64,000 bases of DNA from assembly GCF_006376685.1 (NCBI RefSeq), contig NZ_VEWL01000013.1, positions 1 to 64,000 on the forward strand, in the 5' to 3' direction. The DNA comes from Ochrobactrum teleogrylli. GTDB lineage: Bacteria; Pseudomonadota; Alphaproteobacteria; Rhizobiales; Rhizobiaceae. This document shows, piece after piece, positions 46,171 to 56,236 of this stretch. The position numbers and the translations under genes were made by a program. Numbering within the stretch: the first letter of the stretch is position 1; every line of letters begins with the position of its first letter. The notes under the pieces are model-generated. The model saw only the letters and a list, made by a program, of their open reading frames with translations, had not been told where the DNA came from and ran no database searches.

Positions 46171-46634
46171 TATTGTTCCTTCACATGTCTCGATATCTGA
46201 GGATCAACCCGTTGCAGAAGCGCAGCTTCGTTGCGCTGCCAGTCGGGTTCTGTTGTGTTGAGGGTTTTAAAAGGCTGTGGTGCCGGACGGCTTGAAAACC
46301 GAAGCCGGATTGTCTGAAATTGTGAAAGGAGGGTTCAGCTATGAACCGCGCTCCGCCACAAAAGCGCCATTGGCGTTGAGGAAATTGAAGTCCCCGTCCG
46401 GCTAACTTTAGGCGGGCATTGATATCGCTGCATAGGTGAACCCCTCCTGACGAAACTCCCATTTTCGTGGTGGCGATAAGATGCGGTACGCGGATTTCAA
46501 TCGCCATAGAGCGGCGTTAAAAAGTTTAATTCTTTGAAATTATTTGAAAAAGACGGTCCGCGGCTGCGTAAGTCCGCATAATTTGTGCAAAAATCTGCGT
46601 GACTTTACGTTGGATATTGCATAATTCTGCACAA
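46171..46634. other. Divergent regulatory region between kgtP-like and sensor-kinase genes
   Basis: The 464-base gap contains three tandem UAS-like half-palindromes at 46564-46631. A weak sigma-54-like pair on the minus strand (GG/GC around 46355-46369) is discussed under rejected items. A 108-codon minus-strand frame here has no domain and is not called. Confidence 0.45.
46564..46631. promoter_or_regulatory. Three tandem UAS-like sites for an NtrC-type regulator
   Basis: Three sites share the pattern TGCR-N5-C-YGCR: TGCG-taagtc-CGCA at 46564-46577, TGCA-aaaatc-TGCG at 46586-46599 and TGCA-taattc-TGCA at 46618-46631. Their starts are 22 and 32 bases apart, about two and three helical turns. 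DctD-type activators bind similar paired palindromes. The third site ends four bases before the kinase ATG, so autoregulation is possible. Confidence 0.55.
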
Positions 46635-48413
46635 ATGAAGATGTCCCGAAACGCGGTGAAACTCCTGCTTCTTGCTTTTGCTATTATATTGGCGGCGGGT
46701 TTCTGGACGGCTGCAAAACTATGGACGGAGCAGGGCGCGACCGAACGGTTGCGTCAGAACGCAACACTTGTTGCGCGTCAGCAAACACGTCTGATCGACA
46801 GTGAGCTGGCCAAGTTTCGTCTCCTTCCTGTCGCGTTGAAGGAATATAGCGATCTGCGGGATGTGCTGGCAGGCGGGGCGCAGGACGCCGTCGCGCGCTT
46901 GAATGCCAATCTCGGTTTTCTGGCCCGTGAGATCGGCTCGCCTATCATCTATGTCATCGCCCGTGACGGTGTCGTTATTGCCTCATCGAATGCAGGCACG
47001 CCGGAAAGCTTTGTTGGGCGCAACTATAGCTATCGCCCCTATTTTCAGGGCGCCATGGCTGCCGGTGACGCCGAATATTACGCCATCGGCGATCTGAGCG
47101 GACGTTTTGGTCTTTTCCTTTCCAGGCGCATCGGTGATCAGACCAATCCGGTCGGCGTGGTGGTGGTGAAATTTGAGTTTCACCGGTTGGTCACTACATG
47201 GACGAACGATCCGGGTCAGACCTTTGTGATTGATCCACGCGGAATCATTCTGGCGTCGACCGATATGCCGGAAGCGCTGCGGTCTTTCCAGCCGATTACC
47301 ACCGCCGAACGGACGAAAATTCTCCAAAGCGGGCAGTTCCATGCCGCCGATCTCCAGCCGAGCCGTTATGCTTTTGAGTCTGGAGGGGTGATGCGCGGAC
47401 CTTCCGGCGATCCGTTCGTCGTCGTTGAAGAACCCATTGCCGGGACCGCGCTGAAACTGGTCCATATCGAGCCGACCGCACCGTCCATGCAGGCGGCCCA
47501 TGATCTGGCGCGACTAATCACCGTTGCGGCGATGCTGGTGGTGTTTTTGCTTGCCGCTGCCGTCTACTGGCGCATGACGCGCGCTGCGCGTGCAACTGCT
47601 GATCGCGCTGCGCTGGAAAAGGCTGTCGCCGAACGCACGGCGGAACTAAGTGCCGAGATGATCGAGCGCGAGCGCGCCGACAAGCGCTTTCGTGATGCCC
47701 GTGAGGAGTTGGCGCAAGCAAACAGGCTGGCCTCGCTTGGCTCGATAACTGCGGGCCTTGTGCATGAAATCAATCAGCCGGTCGCGACCATCCGTACGCT
47801 GACCGAGAATGCGCAGCACTATCTGTCCAAGGGCAAGCTCGACAAGGTTGCCGCAAATCTGACGACCTCCGTCGATCTAACGGCGCGCATCGGCTCCATT
47901 ACGCAGGAGATGCGCCGCTTTGCCCGTCGACGCGGCAGCGTTGCGCGTCCGATACCACTGAACGAACTGGTCGATGGCACGATGGTGTTGATGGGCGACC
48001 GTTTTCGCAATGCCAATGTACCGCTGGATATGCCGGAGCAATCAGAATTGATGGTGTTCGCCTGCCGTATCCGCTCGGAACAGGTGCTCGTCAATTTGCT
48101 GCAAAACGCGCTCGATGCGGTGACGGCGCAGCCCGATCCACATGTCGCAATCATCATCGAGCAAGACGATGAGCAAGTGTCGTTGATCGTTGCAGATAAC
48201 GGTCCGGGTATTGATCCGGAACTGGATGATGAGATTTTCAGCCCCTTTGTCACCGGCAAACCGGACGGGCTTGGTCTTGGGCTCGGTATCGCGCGCGATC
48301 TGATGACGGAACTGGAGGGAACGTTGCGGGTCGTTCCTTCACCACTGGGTGGTGCGGCTTTTGCTGCGACGTGGAAGCGGGTGCATAAGGACGGTGAGCA
48401 TGACGGAAAGTGA
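46635..48413 (+). CDS. DctB/MifS-like sensor histidine kinase
   Basis: This 592-residue inner-membrane kinase has a first membrane helix at the N-terminus (AVKLLLLAFAIILAAGFWTA). A periplasmic double-PAS/Cache region of about 260 residues follows (YVIARDGVVIASSNAGTPESFVGRNYSYRPYFQ), then a second helix (LITVAAMLVVFLLAAAVYW). The phospho-acceptor box is GLVHEINQPVATIRTL, and the ATPase has N, G1 and G2 boxes (LLQNALDAV, DNGPGI, GLGLGLGI). This is the DctB layout for C4-dicarboxylate or ketoglutarate sensing. The ATG at 46635 or 46641 may be the start. Confidence 0.85.
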   Translation: MKMSRNAVKLLLLAFAIILAAGFWTAAKLWTEQGATERLRQNATLVARQQTRLIDSELAKFRLLPVALKEYSDLRDVLAGGAQDAVARLNANLGFLAREIGSPIIYVIARDGVVIASSNAGTPESFVGRNYSYRPYFQGAMAAGDAEYYAIGDLSGRFGLFLSRRIGDQTNPVGVVVVKFEFHRLVTTWTNDPGQTFVIDPRGIILASTDMPEALRSFQPITTAERTKILQSGQFHAADLQPSRYAFESGGVMRGPSGDPFVVVEEPIAGTALKLVHIEPTAPSMQAAHDLARLITVAAMLVVFLLAAAVYWRMTRAARATADRAALEKAVAERTAELSAEMIERERADKRFRDAREELAQANRLASLGSITAGLVHEINQPVATIRTLTENAQHYLSKGKLDKVAANLTTSVDLTARIGSITQEMRRFARRRGSVARPIPLNELVDGTMVLMGDRFRNANVPLDMPEQSELMVFACRIRSEQVLVNLLQNALDAVTAQPDPHVAIIIEQDDEQVSLIVADNGPGIDPELDDEIFSPFVTGKPDGLGLGLGIARDLMTELEGTLRVVPSPLGGAAFAATWKRVHKDGEHDGK

Positions 48414-49710
48414 ACCCTTGCGCGTGATGCTGGTCGATGACGATGCGCCGTTTCGCACGGCCCTTGCGGATTCCTTCGAGATTGCCGGGATCGATATTGA
48501 AACCCACGGCGATGGCCAGTCGGCGCTAGCCAATCTGACCGCCGATTTTCCCGGCGTTGTCGTCACCGATATTCGGATGCCGCGTATCGATGGCCATGCC
48601 GTTATGGAAGCGCTGCTGGCGCGTGACCCCGAATTGCCGGTCATTCTGATGACAGGCCATGGCGATATCGGCATGGCCGTCACGGCGCTCAAGAAGGGCG
48701 CCTTCGATTTTATTGCCAAACCCTTTGCAGCCGATCACCTGATTTCCAGTGTGCGCCGTGCGCTGGAAATGCGCCGTCTGGTGCTGGAAAACCGGCGTCT
48801 GCGCCGTGCTGCGGCGGAAGCCGAGCAGGATTATCCATTGCTGGGCGAAACGCCGGTCATGGTGCGGCTGCGCGACACGATTCGCCAATTGGCGAGCGTC
48901 GATGTTGATGTACTGATCGAAGGCGAGACTGGTACGGGCAAGGAACTTGTCGCCCGACTGTTGCATCGCTGGAGTGCGCGCCATGCTCGCGGCTTCGTTG
49001 CGATTGATTGCGCTGCGCTCCCCGATGCGGTTGCAGATGACGTCCTGTTTGGCAATCGTATTCAGCGCGGCAGGATTGCCGATGCTGATCGGGGTACGCT
49101 CTTTCTTGACGAGATCGACAGCATGTCGGTCAACCTGCAAGGCAAGTTGCTGCGGGTTGTGGAGGAGCGCGAGTTGCCTTCGCTGACCGGAGAGCCTCGT
49201 GCTGTCAATCTGCGGGTGATTGCGGCCGCCAAAGGCGATCTGGACGGTGCCGTTGCAGCGGGGCGTTTTCGCTCTGATCTTTTCTATAGGCTAGAAACGG
49301 TGCGGTTGCGCATTCCGCCCTTGCGTGAACGCCGCAAGGATATAGGTCTCCTTTTTGCCTATTTTCTCGACGAGGCCGCCAGCCAGTTTGGGCAGCCGCG
49401 CCCCGCAATCGATGCAGCCATCGAGTCACGGCTCCATTCCGACGACTGGCCGGGCAATGTGCGCGAGCTGCGCAATTATGCCAAACAGGTGGTGCTTGGC
49501 TTGCGGCATGACCCTGAACATGAACCGAGCACATTGCCGTTATCCGAACAGATGGATCGGTTCGAGGAAGGGGTCATCCGCGCCACGCTCAAACGATGCA
49601 ATGGCGATGTTGGCTTTGCTGCTGAAGTGCTGCAACTGCCGCGCCGCAGTCTCTATGCAAGGCTGCAAAGGCACGACATCGATGCCTCGTCGTTTCGTCG
49701 TCGCGATTGA
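48400..49710 (+). CDS. NtrC/DctD-family response regulator lacking the GAFTGA motif
   Basis: This 436-residue regulator has a receiver domain with phospho-Asp near residue 57 (VVTDIRMPRIDG) and Lys 107. Its AAA+ domain has Walker A EGETGTGKE at about 174-182 and Walker B GTLFLDEID at about 232-240, with a C-terminal Fis-type HTH (GDVGFAAEVLQLPRRSLYARL). Between ALPDAVADDVLFG and RGRIADADRG, where family members carry ELFGH..GAFTGA, about nine residues including the whole GAFTGA loop are missing. Such proteins (compare TyrR and HupR) do not activate sigma-54. It overlaps the kinase gene by 14 bases and should be its partner. Confidence 0.87.
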   Translation: MTESEPLRVMLVDDDAPFRTALADSFEIAGIDIETHGDGQSALANLTADFPGVVVTDIRMPRIDGHAVMEALLARDPELPVILMTGHGDIGMAVTALKKGAFDFIAKPFAADHLISSVRRALEMRRLVLENRRLRRAAAEAEQDYPLLGETPVMVRLRDTIRQLASVDVDVLIEGETGTGKELVARLLHRWSARHARGFVAIDCAALPDAVADDVLFGNRIQRGRIADADRGTLFLDEIDSMSVNLQGKLLRVVEERELPSLTGEPRAVNLRVIAAAKGDLDGAVAAGRFRSDLFYRLETVRLRIPPLRERRKDIGLLFAYFLDEAASQFGQPRPAIDAAIESRLHSDDWPGNVRELRNYAKQVVLGLRHDPEHEPSTLPLSEQMDRFEEGVIRATLKRCNGDVGFAAEVLQLPRRSLYARLQRHDIDASSFRRRD

Positions 49711-49740
49711 CGTATTCGCCTAACCGACGCGCGTTTTCCG

Positions 49741-49787
49741 CAACTATCTATTGACCGATTTTTAACTTCGACTACTATATATAGTGT
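49741..49787 (+). promoter_or_regulatory. Two NrdR-type boxes over the nrd promoter
   Basis: ACTATATATAGTGT at 49774-49787 closely fits the NrdR box (ACAC-A/T-ATATAT-A/T-GT type). A weaker copy, AACTATCTATTG, starts at 49742, and the cores are 31 bases apart, the usual NrdR spacing. A -35-like TTGACC (49751-49756) and a -10-like TACTAT (49773-49778) overlap the boxes. Repression by NrdR-ATP/dATP is therefore expected. Confidence 0.65.
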
Positions 49788-49975
49788 TCTAGGTTCTTTC
49801 GATTCGATGGGTCGAAAGCTAAGAGGGAATTCGGTGAGTCGCCGCCATGAAGGTTGAGACGAAGCCGAAGCTGCCCCCGCAACTGTAAACGGTGAGTTCT
49901 TGTTGATCATGTCACTGGCGTAAGCTGGGAAGACCGACAAGGGCGCTGACCCGTGAGCCAGGAGACCTGCCTTGA
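49786..49975 (+). ncRNA. Cobalamin (AdoCbl) riboswitch
   Basis: The leader carries the B12-box core GCTGCCCCCGCAACTGTAA (49870-49888). It is preceded by AGGGAATTCGGTGAGTC and followed by GGGAAGACCGACAAGGG and GTGAGCCAGGAGACCTGCC, all in the order of the cobalamin riboswitch family. It lies upstream of nrdHIEF. In bacteria that also hold a B12-dependent RNR, this riboswitch turns off class I enzymes when cobalamin is plentiful, so such control is expected here. Boundaries are approximate. Confidence 0.93.
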
Positions 49976-50050
49976 GCAATGAACGTCCACGGGCGGGGTG
50001 TCCGGTTGGTGTGCAGTCATTGAGGCGAGTTGTGCTTCTTGCCGATTGCT

Positions 50051-50081
50051 ACCCCGAATACCCGCTCACAAGCTTCGGGGT
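50051..50081 (+). promoter_or_regulatory. Hairpin in the nrd leader (expression platform or terminator candidate)
   Basis: ACCCCGAA (50051-50058) pairs with TTCGGGGT (50074-50081) around a 15-base loop. It lies between the riboswitch and nrdH. It could be part of the expression platform, but no T-run follows. The remaining leader up to 50307 shows no gene. Confidence 0.4.
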
Positions 50082-50307
50082 GAAGTCCATGTCTGACACA
50101 TTGTCCAGTTTGTATTGTCCTTTCAGTTCAGGACCACCTTTCCAGAGGTGATTTTGCGCGGTCCAGTGGTGCTCATGCATCGCTGACTTTCCCCATTTTG
50201 TCCGTCTTCACGCGCATGTCCCGTGCGCGAACGATTTTTTATGCGCATCTGTCCCCCATACGGCGGACGGGTCCCAGTCAGCTTGCGCCCAATCCAGTGA
50301 GGAAGAA

Positions 50308-50529
50308 ATGAACGTTACCGTCTATAGCAAACCCGCTTGCGTCCAGTGCACCGCAACAACCCGCGCCCTCGACCGCCAGGGGATCGATTATCAGGTCATC
50401 GACATTTCTGCAGATATGGAGGCTTTCGATCTCGTGACGGGGCTGGGTTACCGGCAGGTGCCGGTCGTCGTGGCCGGTGAAACCCACTGGGCCGGTTTTC
50501 GCCCGGATATGATCAACGGCCTTTCGTGA
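50308..50529 (+). CDS. nrdH: NrdH glutaredoxin-like redoxin
   Basis: This 73-residue thioredoxin-fold protein has the active-site motif CVQC at residues 11-14 (MNVTVYSKPACVQCTATTRAL). The conserved GYRQVPVVV and HWAGFRPDMI are typical of NrdH. It passes electrons from thioredoxin reductase to the class Ib ribonucleotide reductase. It is first in the nrdHIEF operon behind the B12 riboswitch, with an aggaag-type ribosome site. Confidence 0.92.
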   Translation: MNVTVYSKPACVQCTATTRALDRQGIDYQVIDISADMEAFDLVTGLGYRQVPVVVAGETHWAGFRPDMINGLS

Positions 50530-50541
50530 CCGTGGCTTTGC

Positions 50542-50976
50542 ATGAGTTCTGCAATGGGTCTCCTTGTCTATTTTTCCAGTAGCTCCGAGAACACGCACCG
50601 TTTCGTAGAGCGGCTTGGAATGCGCGCGAGGCGCATTCCCATCCTGCAAAGGGGTGAGGATGACACGAGCCCGTTGCAGATAGACGAGCCATTCGTGCTC
50701 ATGACGCCAAGCTATGGCGGCGGTGGAAACATGGGGGCGGTGCCAAAGCCCGTCATCCGGTTTCTCAACAATGCGGGCAATCGCTCGCTGATCCGCGGCG
50801 TGATCGCCGCGGGCAACAGCAATTTCGGCGAAGCTTTTGGCATAGCCGGCAAAATAATCTCCGCCAAATGTCAGGTTCCCTATCTTTATCGCTTCGAGCT
50901 TTTGGGAACCGATGAAGACATTGGCAATGTCAGGAACGGGATGGAACGATTTTGGACACGGCAGACACAACCCTGA
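50542..50976 (+). CDS. nrdI: NrdI flavodoxin-like RNR assembly protein
   Basis: This 144-residue (or 140 from the ATG at 50554) flavodoxin-like protein has the FMN-binding loops [18 protein letters not shown] and TPSYGGGG, plus [18 protein letters not shown]. It supplies the oxidant that builds the Mn(III)2-tyrosyl radical cofactor in NrdF. It follows nrdH by 12 bases and its end overlaps the nrdE start. Confidence 0.92.
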   Translation: MSSAMGLLVYFSSSSENTHRFVERLGMRARRIPILQRGEDDTSPLQIDEPFVLMTPSYGGGGNMGAVPKPVIRFLNNAGNRSLIRGVIAAGNSNFGEAFGIAGKIISAKCQVPYLYRFELLGTDEDIGNVRNGMERFWTRQTQP

Positions 50977-53171
50977 TCCGCGAGCGCGGTGCAGAGCCGA
51001 TTGCGGAGGACGCGCCACTAGCGGCAGCGTCGAACAGCCCCAAGCCCGTCAAATCTACGGACGGGCTGGACTATCATGCGCTGAACGCAATGCTCAATCT
51101 CTATGACGATGAAGGCAACATCCAGCTGGACCGTGACCGGCAAGCTGCGCGGCAATATTTTCTTCAGCACGTCAACCAGAATACGGTCTTCTTCCATAAT
51201 CTGCGGGAGAAGCTGGATTATCTGGTGGCCGAAAACTATTACGAACAAGCCGTGCTCGACCAGTATTCCTTCAATTTCGTGCGCGATCTTTTCGATGAGG
51301 CCTATGCGAGAAAGTTCCGTTTCCCGACATTTCTGGGCGCCTTCAAATATTACACCAGCTACACGCTGAAAACCTTCGACGGGAAGCGCTATCTGGAGCG
51401 CTATGAAGACCGCGTCTGCATGGTGGCGCTGGTATTGGCGCGCGGCAGCGAGCAACTGGCGCGTGACCTTGTCGATGAGATCATTTCCGGTCGCTATCAG
51501 CCTGCAACGCCGACATTCCTCAATGCGGGCAAGAAGCAGCGCGGCGAACTCGTGTCCTGTTTCCTGTTGAGGGTGGAGGACAATATGGAGTCCATTGGAC
51601 GTTCCATCAATTCCGCATTGCAGCTTTCCAAGCGCGGTGGCGGCGTGGCCTTGAGCCTGACGAATATTCGCGAATCCGGCGCGCCGATCAAGCAGATCCA
51701 GAACCAGTCTTCGGGCATTATTCCCGTGATGAAGCTTCTGGAGGATTCATTCTCCTACGCCAACCAGCTTGGCGCACGACAGGGAGCCGGCGCGGTTTAT
51801 CTGCATGCCCATCATCCCGATATCATGCGCTTCCTCGACACCAAGCGCGAGAATGCCGATGAGAAAATCCGTATCAAGACCTTGTCGCTCGGTGTGGTGA
51901 TCCCGGATATCACCTTTGAACTCGCCCGCAACAATGAGGATATGTATCTCTTTTCGCCTTATGACGTGGAGCGGGTCTATGGTCAGCCGCTGACTGAGAT
52001 TTCGGTCACGGAAAAATATCGTGAAATGGTCGATGATGCGCGCATCCGCAAGCGGAAGATCAACGCGCGCGAATTCTTCCAGGTTCTGGCGGAAATCCAG
52101 TTTGAGTCCGGCTATCCCTATATCATGTTCGAGGACACGGTGAACCGCGCCAATCCGATCGACGGGCGCATCACCATGAGCAATCTCTGCTCGGAAATTC
52201 TGCAGGTGAGCGAAGCCAGCAGCTTTGATGAAGACCTTTCCTATGCACATCTCGGCAAGGATATTTCGTGTAATCTGGGGTCGCTCAACATTGCAGCCGC
52301 GATGGATTCCGCGGATTTTGGAAAGACCATCGAGACCTCCATTCGGGCGCTGACGGCGGTTTCTGATATGAGCCATATCAGCTCGGTGCCGTCTGTCGCG
52401 CGCGGTAATGATGAAAGTCACGCCATCGGCCTTGGTCAGATGAACCTGCATGGCTATCTGGCCCGTGAGCGGATTTTCTACGGTTCGGAAGAAGGGGTGG
52501 ATTTCACGAATATCTATTTCTACACCGTGACTTACCACGCTCTGCGTGCTTCCAACCGCATTGCCGTCGAAGCGGGCAAATCGTTCAGCGGTTTTAAAAA
52601 ATCCAAATATGCGTCAGGTGAATATTTCCACAAATATACGGATCAGTGTTGGCAGCCCGCGACCGAAAAGGTACGTGAGATTTTCGAAAAGGCAGGCATC
52701 GCGATCCCCACGCAGGATGACTGGCGCGATTTGAAAAAGGCGGTGATGGAGGGTGGCCTCTACAACCAAAACCTACAGGCCGTGCCGCCGACCGGGTCTA
52801 TCTCCTATATCAATCACTCCACCTCTTCGATCCATCCGATTGTGTCCAAGATCGAGATCCGCAAGGAAGGCAAGATCGGTCGCGTCTATTATCCGGCTGC
52901 ATTCATGACCAATGATAATCTCGATTACTATCAGGACGCCTATGAGATCGGGCCGGAAAAGATCATAGACACCTATGCGGCTGCGACCCAGCATGTCGAT
53001 CAGGGTCTGTCGCTGACCTTGTTCTTCCGCGACACGGCCACGACCCGCGACATCAACCGGGCTCAAATCTATGCCTGGAAGAAAGGCATCAAGACGATCT
53101 ACTACATCCGGCTGCGCCAGATGGCGCTTGAGGGGACACAGGTGCAAGGCTGCGTTTCCTGCGCTTTGTAA
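50952..53171 (+). CDS. nrdE: Class Ib ribonucleoside-diphosphate reductase alpha subunit
   Basis: This 739-residue catalytic subunit reduces ribonucleoside diphosphates. It has [10 protein letters not shown] and ELVSCFLL, with the first redox Cys, NLCSEILQ with the thiyl-radical Cys and its Asn and Glu partners, ISCNLGSLN with the second redox Cys, the PPTGS phosphate loop, and the C-terminal shuttle pair CVSC. It lacks the long N-terminal ATP cone of NrdA, as expected for NrdE. The frame begins with TTG at 50952, overlapping nrdI by 25 bases; no nearby in-frame ATG is available. Confidence 0.93.
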   Translation: MDTADTTLIRERGAEPIAEDAPLAAASNSPKPVKSTDGLDYHALNAMLNLYDDEGNIQLDRDRQAARQYFLQHVNQNTVFFHNLREKLDYLVAENYYEQAVLDQYSFNFVRDLFDEAYARKFRFPTFLGAFKYYTSYTLKTFDGKRYLERYEDRVCMVALVLARGSEQLARDLVDEIISGRYQPATPTFLNAGKKQRGELVSCFLLRVEDNMESIGRSINSALQLSKRGGGVALSLTNIRESGAPIKQIQNQSSGIIPVMKLLEDSFSYANQLGARQGAGAVYLHAHHPDIMRFLDTKRENADEKIRIKTLSLGVVIPDITFELARNNEDMYLFSPYDVERVYGQPLTEISVTEKYREMVDDARIRKRKINAREFFQVLAEIQFESGYPYIMFEDTVNRANPIDGRITMSNLCSEILQVSEASSFDEDLSYAHLGKDISCNLGSLNIAAAMDSADFGKTIETSIRALTAVSDMSHISSVPSVARGNDESHAIGLGQMNLHGYLARERIFYGSEEGVDFTNIYFYTVTYHALRASNRIAVEAGKSFSGFKKSKYASGEYFHKYTDQCWQPATEKVREIFEKAGIAIPTQDDWRDLKKAVMEGGLYNQNLQAVPPTGSISYINHSTSSIHPIVSKIEIRKEGKIGRVYYPAAFMTNDNLDYYQDAYEIGPEKIIDTYAAATQHVDQGLSLTLFFRDTATTRDINRAQIYAWKKGIKTIYYIRLRQMALEGTQVQGCVSCAL

Positions 53172-54188
<1,017 letters not shown>

Positions 54189-54237
54189 GTCCGCTACGCG
54201 AATGCTGGCCAGCTTTCCAGATCGGCCTCAACTTTGC

Positions 54238-54266
54238 GAAACTGACCATCGAGGATGGTCAGTTTC
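54238..54266. terminator. Hairpin after nrdF (bidirectional terminator)
   Basis: GAAACTGACCATC pairs perfectly with GATGGTCAGTTTC over 13 bases around a GAG loop. It lies between the convergent nrdF and PepSY-protein genes. There is no long T-run, but the position fits transcript ends of both. Confidence 0.7.
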
Positions 54267-54293
54267 GTGCTCTAAGAAATAGCAAAGTGGATG

Positions 54294-55670
54294 CTAGGCT
54301 TGTGCTTTTCGATTGGCTCTCGCTCGGTCTCGCCAGCGCGTGTAAATCCAGTCAAGGACGAGCATCACGAGCAGGGACGCTCCCACGAGTGGGAACACAA
54401 TTCCGCCAATCACGAGAATAAGCAACAGTCCCCTGAATACCCGTCTGTCACCCGGCATCGGCGGAACGCCAAGAGAGCCTTCGGGACGCCGCTTCCACCA
54501 CATAACCCCGGCTGAAACCGCCAAGAGCACGATGCCAATACAGGCAAGCGCCAGGATAATCTGGTTGGCGAGACCGAACTGCTGGCCCATATGGGTATTA
54601 ATGCCCCATTCCAGCGCTTTTCCAAACGGCCCATAGTCTGCATAGCTCATATCGATCAAAACATTTCCTGAATATTGATCGAGGTGGACAACCCGTTGTT
54701 GCGACAGATCATCGGGGTAGACCGATCCGGTAAATACACCCGTCGGAGTTGTTGGAATATTGACAGCGTAACCGTGATGAAGCCCAAGATCGTCAAATTT
54801 TGCCACGGCTTTATCAAGGCCGATGGAACTCATTTGGTCATGGTCGCCCGACGACATGGGAACCTGCGCCTGTTCAAGCGACCAGCTTGTTTTGGCAATA
54901 TGATCCAGGTGTTCATCGGACATTGGAACGGCAACACGGACGCCAGCAGGATATCCGAAATTGTTGCCATTCGCCCATTCGTTTACCTTCCCACCCCACA
55001 CGCCAGACCATGGCATTCCTGTAACGGCAAGGAAAACGATAAAGAAACCAACAACGATACCGGTTACCGCATGCGTATCTCTCCAGAACACACGTTTTGA
55101 TGGGGTGCCCCGCACGCTCACAACACCGCCGGACTGCTTTCGTGGCCACCAGAGATAAATTCCGGTTTCCACCAGAAGTATCGCCCATCCCGCGGCAATC
55201 TCAATCGCCATTCTGGCGTAGGACCCAAAATATTTCAGACTGTGCAGATATCGGACTGTCCACATCACTGTGCCACGATCAGGCAACGATCCAAGCACAC
55301 TTCCCGAATAAGGGTTTACGTAGACAGCGACCTTCCCATTGTCCGGCGTGCTTACTATTATCTCGGCAGAGCTGTTCGGGCTTGCCGGATCGGTAAATTT
55401 GATCGCGGTTCCCGGTACGGCTGCGAGAGATGCTTCCACCATTGCCGATGGAGAAACTTTTGAAGTTTCCTGAACTTGGACGCGCTTGAGGTCGGCGTGA
55501 ATGATCCCGTCGAGTTCGTTCTGAAACAGGTACAGAGCACCTGTTATTGCCAATGTGATCATAAAGGGAAGGACAAGCAGACCGGCATAGAAATGCCAGC
55601 GCCAAACGGCACGATAGAGATCGGATGGGGCGGACGCAAAATGCGCCGTGCCTTGAGTGTCTTCAGACAT
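54294..55670 (-). CDS. PepSY-associated transmembrane protein (iron-regulated/flavoreductase-like)
   Basis: This 458-residue inner-membrane protein is of the PepSY_TM/PiuB type. The start has VWRWHFYAGLLVLPFMITLAITGALYLF, followed by a periplasmic PepSY-like region (VNPYSGSVLGSLPDRGTVMWTVRYLHS). Further helices carry conserved His residues (FWRDTHAVTGIVVGFFIVFLAVTG, WGINTHMGQQFGL). Members are often near TonB receptors and are thought to act in reductive iron or siderophore handling. The ATG at 55670 follows aggagaa. The DUF2946-like gene lies 47 bases upstream in the same operon. Confidence 0.78.
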   Translation of the reverse strand: MSEDTQGTAHFASAPSDLYRAVWRWHFYAGLLVLPFMITLAITGALYLFQNELDGIIHADLKRVQVQETSKVSPSAMVEASLAAVPGTAIKFTDPASPNSSAEIIVSTPDNGKVAVYVNPYSGSVLGSLPDRGTVMWTVRYLHSLKYFGSYARMAIEIAAGWAILLVETGIYLWWPRKQSGGVVSVRGTPSKRVFWRDTHAVTGIVVGFFIVFLAVTGMPWSGVWGGKVNEWANGNNFGYPAGVRVAVPMSDEHLDHIAKTSWSLEQAQVPMSSGDHDQMSSIGLDKAVAKFDDLGLHHGYAVNIPTTPTGVFTGSVYPDDLSQQRVVHLDQYSGNVLIDMSYADYGPFGKALEWGINTHMGQQFGLANQIILALACIGIVLLAVSAGVMWWKRRPEGSLGVPPMPGDRRVFRGLLLILVIGGIVFPLVGASLLVMLVLDWIYTRWRDRARANRKAQA

Positions 55671-55717
55671 TGCAATTCTCCTGAATTTCATGTGGCGGGT
55701 TGCGCCAGGTGAACTGT

Positions 55718-56128
55718 TCAGGAGATTGGCGGCGGAGCTCTGGCTTCAGAATAGAAACTTAATTGGGGACTGGAGGCTGCAGAGATTACTGAATATCGGA
55801 CCAGACCGGTGCTGCGAATGGGCTCCTGAAAAGACGCCTGGGTGGGTGTCAGCGCAACTTGCAGGGCACTCGATGCCAGTCGGCAAAGAGAGGCACACGG
55901 GCAATCACCAGATTTGGACGGCGTTTTGTGGTCATCTTCATTGGCCTGCAGATGACCTGCTCCGGCGGTCGAGCAGATTACTCCGAATACATTCTCGTAT
56001 TCACTTCCAGCCATGGCGCTGCGTGTGAAGCCCGACAGCATTCCCTGAAGCATCAAAAACGCGCAGATAAACGCCACAAAGGTGGTCGCAATCTGATTAT
56101 CACGTAATGATGCTCTGAGTGCTTTCAT
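55718..56128 (-). CDS. DUF2946-like membrane-anchored Cys-rich protein
   Basis: This 136-residue protein has one hydrophobic segment near the N-terminus (IATTFVAFICAFLMLQGML) and the pattern ICSTAG...CPCASLC, typical of DUF2946. Proteins of this group are often encoded beside TonB-dependent receptors and copper or iron uptake genes. Their function is not established. The ATG at 56128 has a strong aaggagg site; a longer frame to 56266 crosses the parD start. It is likely first in an operon with the PepSY protein. Confidence 0.65.
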   Translation of the reverse strand: MKALRASLRDNQIATTFVAFICAFLMLQGMLSGFTRSAMAGSEYENVFGVICSTAGAGHLQANEDDHKTPSKSGDCPCASLCRLASSALQVALTPTQASFQEPIRSTGLVRYSVISAASSPQLSFYSEARAPPPIS

Positions 56129-56187
56129 CCTCCTTCGTTGCCACAACTTCGGCACATAGTCACTGCGGCAGAGTCGTTGAAATTGAA

Positions 56188-56216
56188 TTGACAAACTTTG
56201 CCAATGCACAATGTAA
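56188..56216 (+). promoter_or_regulatory. Possible parD promoter
   Basis: TTGACA at 56188-56193 is followed after 17 bases by ATGTAA (56211-56216), 20 bases before the parD ATG. The -35 is perfect and the -10 is weak. An agaaggg-type ribosome site follows. Confidence 0.4.
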
Positions 56217-56236
56217 GCCAAAGAAGGGAGACTTAA

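Noticed and set aside
46354-46369. Sigma-54-like promoter (TGGCGC / GC with ten-base spacing) on the minus strand upstream of the kgtP-like gene
   Set aside because: The match is partial and the adjacent NtrC-type regulator lacks the GAFTGA loop needed to activate sigma-54, so it is not called.
46181-46507. 108-codon minus-strand frame upstream of the kgtP-like gene
   Set aside because: It occupies the divergent regulatory region and shows no family features.
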